The translations under genes were made by a program, and so were the position numbers. A stretch of 64,000 bases of DNA from Lycium barbarum (Eukaryota > Streptophyta > Magnoliopsida > Solanales > Solanaceae): the NCBI RefSeq assembly GCF_019175385.1, contig NC_083344.1, forward strand, positions 60,636,782 to 60,700,781, given 5' to 3'. Shown piece by piece: positions 48,597 to 56,768 of this stretch; position 1 is the first letter of the stretch, and each line of letters begins with the position of its first letter. The notes beneath the pieces were generated by a model that was not told where the DNA came from, did not search any database, and was given only the letters and a program-made list of their open reading frames with translations.

Positions 48597-50472
48597 TGTT
48601 ACATCCCATATTTTCGTGCATTGGAAAGCGTGCGAGTTAAATGACACTACTAACGAAAACGTGGTTATCCCCCAAGCTTATAGGTTATTAGAGTGATGGT
48701 ACATATGTGTTGGCAATGTTAGAAGTTAAAAAAATTGAAGAAAATAAGTTTCGTCGAGGTTTGAAATTTATTTGAATGAAATACGGTCCAAGCTATAATA
48801 TCCTGCATTTTGGACCGGGAAATTGAAACGTCCAACATGAGAAAATTTACCCGAGCATGGAGGATTTGGTCATATTCAAGCATGCAAATTAAGAACTCGG
48901 TGTATAAAAGGATGAAGTCCCAAAATGATTTAAGACGGTAAAGAGTGACATCAATGATTGGAAATAATATTTTATGTGTGGAAAATGAGGCCATGAACTA
49001 GTGACATATCATAGAAGTATAAAATGAGTATATAAGGTGTGCTAAAAATGATTATTATTCAAGTGAATTGAGATCAAGAAATTAATTATGTGGGTAATTG
49101 TTAAAAGTGGAATAAAGTGGGAGAGTATGGAATTAATTGTAGTGTTAATTAAAATTAAATGGATTATTGTTATCTTGTTGATCTCCACGTGGCTCTATGG
49201 GAAAGAGTGGGATATGACTTGACAATTAAAAGGTGGGCACTATACTAAAGTGGAATAAGAGGGGTGTACTAGGTGGACACGTAGAAAGCAAGAAAGTAGC
49301 ATGTAAATATTTCTATTTCTCTGAGAATTCATTCTAGTTTTAGAAAACTCATATGCTGATACTTAATTCTTAGAACAAGAAAAGTTATTTCTTTTTTTTT
49401 TTGGCAATCATGGCAGCGGTGCTTTTTCTCTTTAATGAGCAAAAATATAATTCCCTTAAGAACAACGTACGAGCTTAAGTCTTCACTTCGATATCGTTGT
49501 TCCGCCTTGTCGTGTTGTTGGATTTGGGTTTTCTTCGTAGTGAAGTAAGGTGGAAGAAGATTATTTCTTAGAATATAAGGTAAGAATTCTCCTCTACTAG
49601 ATATATTTAAATTCGTCCAGGCCATAGCTAAATTGTGAGACGGGAACTACGAAATTAATTGCGGGAAATCGGATAAATTGTTATTGCTATCATGTGGACT
49701 GTTTGGTGGTTGTTATAAATTGTTTGGTGTGCTGGAATATCGTGGGATTGGCTGTGTTGTTGTTTTGCTTGTTGTTATACTATATACATACGAAAATAAA
49801 GAAGTGTATACAGGTAACGGTATAGGAATATATATTGGGCTGTTTTGGAGGTAATTTGAGAATGGATTTAATTTTAGTTTGATATGAAATTATTGGTATT
49901 GTTGTTATTGGTATAATGATTGATATTTTTGCTAAGTTGGAATCACGAGGATTATTATGGTTTTAGAGAAGATGCTGCTCGAATGTCGTTAGATTTCTAA
50001 GTAATTAAGGATTGGTTTGAAAGAGTATCCTAATTTAATTATTGGCATATTTGGTACTATTTGTAGATGGTATGAGATTAGTGAGACGTGGGCCGAATTC
50101 TATAGAGTTATGAAGTGAGTTATTGCTCTGTTTCCATAGAATTTATGTGATCACGTTGTTGAAGTCTTTGTTTGTGATATGGAAATGATATGAAGTTTGG
50201 TTAGAACGAATTATACAGGGGATTCATTAAATCATTTGTTAATTTAATATGAGTTTAAAGCTAATTCCAACGGACTGATTTGAGCATATCGCTTTGGGAT
50301 ATAGACTTGCAGGTTCAAGAAATGAGACGTAGGATGAGTAAGTAAGCGACGAGGTATGTAAAGCTAATCCTTCTTTATTTTTGGCATGATTTATATGAAA
50401 CGAACAAACGATGAATGTATAAGCTCCTATTCTAAGAGACACTAGGATGGTTAATGTTCTTGATTTCCATCA
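48597..50472 (+). repeat. Element I 3' LTR, left piece
   Basis: Starts TGTTACATCCCATATTTTC and is nearly identical to 38188-40050. It is interrupted by L after catca (50468-50472). Confidence 0.94.
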
Positions 50473-53400
50473 TGTTACATCCGACATTTTTGTTCATTCG
50501 GAAAATTCAAGATAAAATGACTTGTGATGAATAAGGCCACAATTGGACCTTACTTGGCATGAATGTGTAAGTTATGAATACCTTGGTGTGGAATTACGAA
50601 AGGAGGCCAAGGGCCAAAATTGGAATTTTGGAAAACTTGGTCCATGAATTACCATTTTTAGCCAACAATTTGGGCTCAAAAAAAAAAAATAATAAGATAA
50701 GGCCCAATTGGGAAGGCCCAACCGGCCACTTCACTTTAGCCCAAGTCCATGGTGAATAATTAATCACCATGTGACATTATATATGTGATCTTATCTTAAG
50801 AAGGTTCAAGAAAAAAAATCAAAAGAAATCAAGAGCAAAAGAGGAGAGCATTTCGGGTTTTGGAGAGAAAAAGAAAGAAAAGAAAGAAAATTTTTTGGAG
50901 CCAATCCTTTGGTTTAAAGAGTTCATCTATTGAGAGATTATTGCTAAGCACAAGATTCTCTACAAGTTGGTATAAATATTGGGGCAAGAAAACAATTTTT
51001 ATCTCCAAGTGAAGGGCTTGAAGAAAGGTGTGAATTTCATGATTTTGTTGTGTTATAAATGGTATATGTATGTTGTAGTATGTGTGAATGAATGAAAAAC
51101 ATTGAAATTTTGTGTGTTGGAACTAGGGTTGTGTTGGCCGAATATGTACATGAAATTGCATGATTTTAATGGCTTGAATTCTTGTTGTAATCTAGTTGTA
51201 ATATGATGGGAATTATATTAGAAAGGAAAGTGGAATGAATTAGTGAAAAATTGGAAGTGTGGGAGGTGGCCGTGTGGTGCTAGGTTTGATATGAAATATG
51301 AATTTGATTTTTGGTTGTATGCTAATTGAGTTAAGGTGAATTGAATCTTGTTAGCATGTTAATTGTGTTGTTATGGAAGATTGGTTATTAAGTTGTTGAA
51401 GGAAATTATTGAACTTTGTTATGATTTGTGTATAAGTGAAAATGAAAGTGTTAAGAGGCAAATTATGCTTATGACAATGAACTTGGAATATAAAAATGTG
51501 TTGATGAGTTTGCATGTTGAAAGTTAGGAAGGGATTGGAAAAGTAGTGACTTGATGGAAAGTTGAATGTTTGTGAATTTTATGAATATCTTGTGAATATT
51601 ATGTGAACATGTTATGGATTCCTCCGATGTGTGTCGTAATGATTTTGATGGATAATGGATATGCAAATAATAAGTTTTGGTTGGAAATGTAAGCTTGAAA
51701 CGAAAGATGATTCGTCGTGTCGAAGGGTGGCTAATAATGCCATAGCGTATGATTTAGTGTTTATTGATGTTTGTTGTTGTTTGGATGTCTCCTCTGGGTT
51801 GTTGTGTTGCTAAGTTGAGCCGAGCTAAGTCTCGGGGATGTCGTATATACAGAGGAAATGCTGCCGAAATTTCGGTAGGCAATTATGTGTAAAGTTAGAG
51901 TATTGAAAGAATGAAACTAACCAAATGGTAAACTTGACCATTTCCAGATTTTGGACGAAATTTGGATTGACGTCGAGCGAGCATAAGGCGCCATCGAGGT
52001 ATGTGAAGCACTTCTCTACGTTCCTAGGCATGTTCTGGACGTGGTAGGCTCGACCGCGAGCCTTAAGTCCGACTCCGTTCCCCGGAATTCGAGACGGAAA
52101 ACCGCTCCAATTCCTTCAATTCAATTGAACCTATTTTCTTACAAATTGTCCTTAAAGTGAGATTTTGCACAAAAATTTCCCCAAACGGAGTCGGAACACT
52201 TCCGAATGAGTATGGGTGACCTCATAAGGTCAATTATCAATAATTTACGTATGTAGTCTCGGGTGGGTCCGAGGTGGGCCCACAAGGCCCGATACTCCCG
52301 GTATGATTTTAAAATACATCTGTTTTGGTCCGATGTTCTCCAAGAACTTCTGAACTATTGTTTTATGTATATTATGGCTATTTTTGTGTAATTTATACAA
52401 TATGATTTCTGAACAGTTGAGAATCCCATTCTGATAATAATCTGTCGTGCCTTCCCAACTAGGATATAGGCGCGTACTATGCATACTATCTGGATATTCT
52501 GATTTTGGCTCGCCGTTTGGCACCCTTCAATTTGATCGAGTCTGTATGTTGAGTCTGTAGGTAGGTGGTTTCTCATTTATCGATTCGTGTCTGTCTCAAT
52601 GCATTCTTTCACTGCGACCCAGGCCAGGTTCTGTTATCGTGCATAATTCTCTGCATTGTTCACCGCGTCCCTCGGCGTACGGGCCGGGATCTGTATGTCT
52701 GTATGATCTGTGTATGGGGATGGCGGCCAGGATGGCATATGATCTGATTTGATTCTGTCTGTCCACCGCGTCCCGTACTAAGAGGGCCGGGTTCTGTTAC
52801 CGCGCCCCCAGACAGGGCCGGGATCTGTATGAATATATGCGTGTGCCATCTGTATTTATAAAGCACACGCCCTTGTATGATTTTGTATGACTCTGTGCTA
52901 CTCTGCATGCATAATTCTGTCCGTCATACTACTGTCTGTCCGTCTGTGTTACGACTATTTCTGTATGTCCGTATGGCTTCTGCTTCTGTATGTCCGTATG
53001 GATTCAGATTCTGCTCGTCTGTCCGTATTATGATTCCGTCTGTCTGTCCGAACTATAATTCTGTTCATTTGTGTGTAACACGATTCTATATGTCTGTCTG
53101 GATCATAACTCTGTCCGTTAGTTTGACTTATGATTTTGCCCGTTATATTTCTGTGACTCTAGTTCGGACTATGTTTATATCTGTTACGTTTCTGCTTTAC
53201 ATACTCGGTACATTTTCCGTACTGACCCCCGTTCTTCGGGGGCTGCGCTACATGCCCGCAGGTACAGACGCACCAGGTGATACGCCGCCCGCGTAGGATT
53301 CCGACTCTGCTTTTTGAAGAGCTCCTTTGACCCGGAGCATATCTTTTGGTATATATTTTCTGTCTTCTGTGTACTCCGTATGTGTGTATATTCTGGGTAC

Positions 53401-53700
53401 GGCGGGGCCCTGTCCCGCCATATGATTTTGTATGTCTGTAGAGGCCTGTAGATAGATGTGTGGGTTACGGGTTTCGTCTGTATGTTAGCCTTATCGGCTT
53501 ACTTATAAATGTCTGTATGTTCAGGTATATATGTATATATACGTATGGTTGCGCGCGTGCCGTATTTGTATCGGCCTATTTCCGTACTTCTGTTTTGAAA
53601 CGAAAAAAAAAAATTTGTATGATTCAAATTCGATCAGATAGGTACGTATGGGTATCCAGTTAGGGTACCAGTCGCGGCCCACGGGGTTTGGGTCGTGACA
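50473..53700 (+). repeat. Element L 5' LTR (3228 bp)
   Basis: TGTTACATCCGAC...GTCGTGACA. It contains CTGTCCGT/CTGTATGTCCG-rich imperfect repeats (about 52910-53160) and the R-type twin hairpin with CCCCC/GGGGG at 53226-53242. No gene. Confidence 0.96.
53226..53242 (+). ncRNA. R-region hairpin of L LTR (representative)
   Basis: CCCCC-GTTCTTC-GGGGG, preceded by a second inverted repeat, CGGTAC and GTACTG, and followed by GCTGCG. The same twin arrangement is in the 3' LTR and in G, H, I, K and M, with changed but still complementary arms in A, B and D. Confidence 0.7.
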
Positions 53701-53704
53701 AAAG

Positions 53705-53716
53705 TGGTATCAGAGC
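53705..53716 (+). promoter_or_regulatory. Element L PBS (tRNA-iMet)
   Basis: TGGTATCAGAGC, perfect, four bases after the 5' LTR end. Confidence 0.96.
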
Positions 53717-53760
53717 GGTTAGTCCTCGGAATGTCTACAGGCCGTGTCTAGTAGAGTCTT

Positions 53761-53794
53761 GTTTATCGATGTGTTGTGCACCACATCTATAAAC
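53761..53794 (+). ncRNA. Leader hairpin of L with GTGCAC loop (candidate dimer-initiation signal)
   Basis: Outer arms GTTTAT/ATAAAC, inner arms GATGTG/CACATC, a single C-T opposition between them, and the loop TTGTGCAC, whose last six bases are self-complementary. It lies 45 nt after the PBS and 109 nt before the gag ATG. Flanking sequence (CTACAGG..CGTGTCTAGTA before, GAAGCTACAGGGCAT after) is also conserved in B, I and M. Confidence 0.72.
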
Positions 53795-53903
53795 GGGAAG
53801 CTACAGGGCATTTAGGATGTTACCCTTCTTTGGATCTTTAGATCGTGCGATAGAACTGTATTAGTAGGATGAACCTCTCCTAACGATCTGCTATGTTTCA
53901 GTG

Positions 53904-55334
53904 ATGCCTCCGAAGAAGGCAACAGCTGCCCAGAAGGGCAAGGCCAGGATTGAGGCAGGAGAGACCAGCCAGGCCCCGAGGGTTACCAGGGCCAGTGTGC
54001 ACCCTGCACTTGAGGATGTGCCCCCGTCGTCTGGATCTGTTACACCCCCCTTGCCGGAGGATATCAGAGCAGCAGGAGCTGCTAATCGGGAGACGGCTCC
54101 ACCGCAAGCCCCTGAGGTTCCAGTGCCCGAGCCTCCAGCTCCACAGGCAGGGGCGGAGGGTAGGGCCATGCGAGATGCGGTTCAATTATTGACCATATTG
54201 ATGGCGGAGCAGGTTCGCAGGCATGGATTTGGGGGTGGTCGTGCGGATAGGTACGAGAGCTCTAGGGCTCGTGAGTTTCTGACATGTAATCCTCCAGAAT
54301 TCTCGGGGGCAAAACCTGAGGAGGATCCCCAGGAGTTCATTAGAAAGATGGAGAGCACACTACGACTGATTAAGGCTTCGCCGACTGAGTCTGTGGAGTT
54401 GGCTTCGTATCGATTATATGAGGTGGCAGCAAATTGGTATGAGTCTTGGCAGCTCTCCAGGGGTGACGATGCTCCCCCAGCGGTATGGGCCGAATTTACT
54501 AAGGCCTTTCTTGACCATTTTCTACCACCAGAGCTACGAAGAGCTAGGGTCGATCGGTTCTTGAACTTGAGACAGAATGGTAGAAGTGTTCGCGAGTACA
54601 GCCTAGAGTTCGACTCACTGGCTAGGTATGCGCCCGCCATAGTAGCCGAGATGGCCGACAGGGTGCACAGGTATGTGATGGGACTGGACTCTTATCTGAT
54701 TGATGGTTGTTTGGCTGTGGCTGCTCAGCCAGGGATGCATGTAGCCCGGGTACAGGCACACGCCCAGGGCATGGAGGACCGACGTAGGGAACGTCGGCCT
54801 GATAGGGGTTACGACAGGGGCCAGCCTAAGAGAGCCAGATCGGCTGGGTATTCAGAGGGATTTCAGAGCGAGCCTTCCCAGCGGCAGAGAAATAGGTATT
54901 CGTCCCAGCCAGCCTACAGTACGCCCCCACAGTTCGCAGGACAGAGCTCCAGAGGTCCCGGTCAGTCGAGGCCACCCATACCCCCGTGTTCTTATTGTGG
55001 GAGGCCCCACCCGGGGGAGTGTTACCGCGCTACGGGCGCTTGTTATTTTTGTGGGAGCCCAGACCATCGAGTCAGAGAGTGCCCACTTAAGGGCAGTTCG
55101 GGTTCAGCCCGGCCTGCTGGGTCCGTTGCAGGCTCATCTTCTCCTTCAGCGGCCATGCGCCCTGCGGGGCGAGGAGCACCAGCACCAGCACCAGCGCCAG
55201 CGGGTCGTGGCAGAGGACGTGGTGCAGCTTCTGGTTACAGCGGTCCTTCGAACCGCGTGTTTGCTTTAACTGGCCGGCAGGACCCAGGAGCATCTTCGAG
55301 TGCACGCCCAGGTACGCCAGCCAATCCTTTTTGA
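53904..55334 (+). CDS. gag: Element L Gag, intact, 476 aa, no pol attached
   Basis: The ATG at 53904 is preferred over the in-frame GTG at 53901; it gives the N-terminus MPPKKATAAQKG. Residues 1-90 are Ala/Pro-rich and disordered. About 125-295 is a Retrotrans_gag capsid-like domain (with FLTCNPPEFSGAKPEEDPQE, then FLDHFLPPELRRARVDRFL and REYSLEFDSLARY). Residues 300-360 are Arg/Gln-rich. Two zinc knuckles follow: C362-C365-H369-C373 (shortened spacing) and C380-C383-H388-C393 (canonical CCHC), for RNA binding. A Gly/Arg tail ends with RVFALTGRQDPGASS and a stop. In C the same linker leads into protease, so L is truncated just upstream of protease. GC content is higher than the surroundings. 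No inactivating change is seen. Confidence 0.93.
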   Translation: MPPKKATAAQKGKARIEAGETSQAPRVTRASVHPALEDVPPSSGSVTPPLPEDIRAAGAANRETAPPQAPEVPVPEPPAPQAGAEGRAMRDAVQLLTILMAEQVRRHGFGGGRADRYESSRAREFLTCNPPEFSGAKPEEDPQEFIRKMESTLRLIKASPTESVELASYRLYEVAANWYESWQLSRGDDAPPAVWAEFTKAFLDHFLPPELRRARVDRFLNLRQNGRSVREYSLEFDSLARYAPAIVAEMADRVHRYVMGLDSYLIDGCLAVAAQPGMHVARVQAHAQGMEDRRRERRPDRGYDRGQPKRARSAGYSEGFQSEPSQRQRNRYSSQPAYSTPPQFAGQSSRGPGQSRPPIPPCSYCGRPHPGECYRATGACYFCGSPDHRVRECPLKGSSGSARPAGSVAGSSSPSAAMRPAGRGAPAPAPAPAGRGRGRGAASGYSGPSNRVFALTGRQDPGASSSARPGTPANPF

Positions 55335-55604
55335 GAAATGTATGTATGGATAAGTTTGTATTTTGCTGAATTACGTGATCTTATACTTCTGGGTATTGGA
55401 AATAGTAAGATAAATGTTAATTTGGTGGATACCGAGATTCAGAAAAGCAATATGGTAATGGTATGACTTAGCCGGGGGTGGGACCCGCTACCAAAATTTT
55501 TCAGAAAATCTGCGAAGGCCCCGATTTACTCTAAAATTACGTGACAAAGGTCGTGAGGGGCAATCGACGAAATTATGTTAGCCCTAACGTGTCGAAATGC
55601 ATGA
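55335..55604 (+). other. L interior downstream of gag, non-coding
   Basis: No open frame of note. From about 55470 it is homologous to M's interior (minus, about 32510-32380), including GGGTGGGACCCGC and GACAAAGGTCGTGAGGGGCA segments leading into the 5S-derived block. Confidence 0.75.
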
Positions 55605-55668
55605 AAGTTTCGGAGTTAAGCGTGCTCAGGCCATAGCAATTCTGGGATGGGTGACCCCCTGGGAAGTC
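55605..55668 (+). other. 5S rRNA-derived block in L interior
   Basis: It contains AGTTAAGCGTGCT (55614-55626) and GGATGGGTGACC plus CCTGGGAAGTC (55645-55668), matching plant 5S rRNA box A and box C regions with the same spacing and no gaps. I count roughly eight differences in the 18-20 bases between, and one within box C. The 5' third and the extreme 3' end of 5S are absent or too diverged. It lies in sense orientation, after gag. Confidence 0.82.
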
Positions 55669-56015
55669 ATGCAAAGTTTTGCTCAAGTGTAGGTATGACC
55701 GATATAAATGAAAACTTGGGGTAATCTAAAGGAAAAGAGAATGTATGGAGTAATTAGCGCCTTTACAGATACCACACAGACCGACGCGGGTTAAATGGGC
55801 AAAAAGGAAAGGTGCGATACCACTCGGAAAACTTAGCGAATCTGGATAACAGTCAGCGACGACCCGAATGTTGTTAGGGGATAGAAAAAGCCCAATTACA
55901 TCATAAGTTAGTCTGGTATGGCGATGGTTGTAAAAGGAAAGAGAGTATGAATAGTAGGGAAGGAGAGAGATAAGTAGAGCGAGTAAGCAGAAACTTTGAA
56001 AAAGTCGATAAGCGA
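55669..56015 (+). other. L interior between 5S-like block and 41-bp array
   Basis: Non-coding; homologous to M's interior on the other strand (about 32310-31700). I see no further feature. Confidence 0.65.
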
Positions 56016-56432
56016 CACCCAAGACGATTTGTATGATTGATTCTGAATACGTTCCTGTCTGACATATCTCTGTACGATTAACTCCGATTACGAATCTGTC
56101 TGACACACCTCTGTATTTCTGACTCCGGATATAAATCCGTCTGGTGTGCCTCTGTACGTCTAATTTTGATCACGCATCTGTCTGATACATCTCCGCATGT
56201 CTGATTCTAAGTGTGACTCTGTATGATACATTTCTGTAAGCCTGATTCCGATTTCGAGATCCGTCCGATACCTTTTTATACATCTGACTCTGATCTCAGA
56301 TCTGTCTGACATACTTCCGTATCTCTTCTTTTGATTATGAATCTATCCGCCATAGTTTGGCATGTCTGCTTCCGATTACGAATCCGTCCGATATGCTTCT
56401 ACGCGTCCGGTTCCAGTCCTGAATCTGTTGGT
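56016..56432 (+). repeat. 41-bp tandem array, about nine to ten units, L interior
   Basis: Clear 41-bp phase from 56056 (56056, 56097, 56138, 56179...), each unit with a TGTCTGA[C/T] start and a CTGTA[C/T]G motif. Some later units have small indels. Homologous to M's array at 31322-31690. Confidence 0.85.
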
Positions 56433-56732
56433 AAGAAGTGTCTGGTATGAAGTGGGATTATATTGATGTGGTAGAAATCTCCGGAGTGTAACAAGAAATG
56501 ATACGGACTATGACGTCTGGAAAGCGTTCGTCAGTTACAAGAATATAGCTTATGGTTCGACGATTGCGTGGGGTACGAGAAGATATATTATGAAGGCATC
56601 TGAATCTGTGATGTGAAAAAAAAATAAAAAATTACCCCATATGTTGGTAAAGAAGCCATATCGGAAAGTAAGCAAGGGACGATTATAAAGATAACCCTCC
56701 CGGAGTAGTATGGCGCCCCATAAGGTCAATTT

Positions 56733-56768
56733 AACATTCGAGGACGAATGTTCTAAAGGGGGGGAGGA
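56733..56768 (+). promoter_or_regulatory. Element L PPT and upstream inverted repeat
   Basis: Perfect 8-bp inverted repeat AACATTCG-AGGA-CGAATGTT (56733-56752), then a purine run with seven consecutive G (56755-56768), ending at the LTR start. Confidence 0.93.

Noticed and set aside
52877..53296. 139-codon frame repeated at 59172-59591
   Set aside because: Identical copies in the two LTRs of L; it spans CTGTCCGT-rich repeats and the R hairpin, with no protein signature.
53891..54185. Two minus-strand frames over the start of gag
   Set aside because: Shadows of the GC-rich Ala/Pro region of L gag; the sense frame is supported by domain and zinc-knuckle motifs.
55605..55668. Functional 5S rRNA gene
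   Set aside because: Only the central and 3' promoter-containing part is recognisable, the 5' third is missing or unalignable, and there is no clear T-run terminator at the 5S end.
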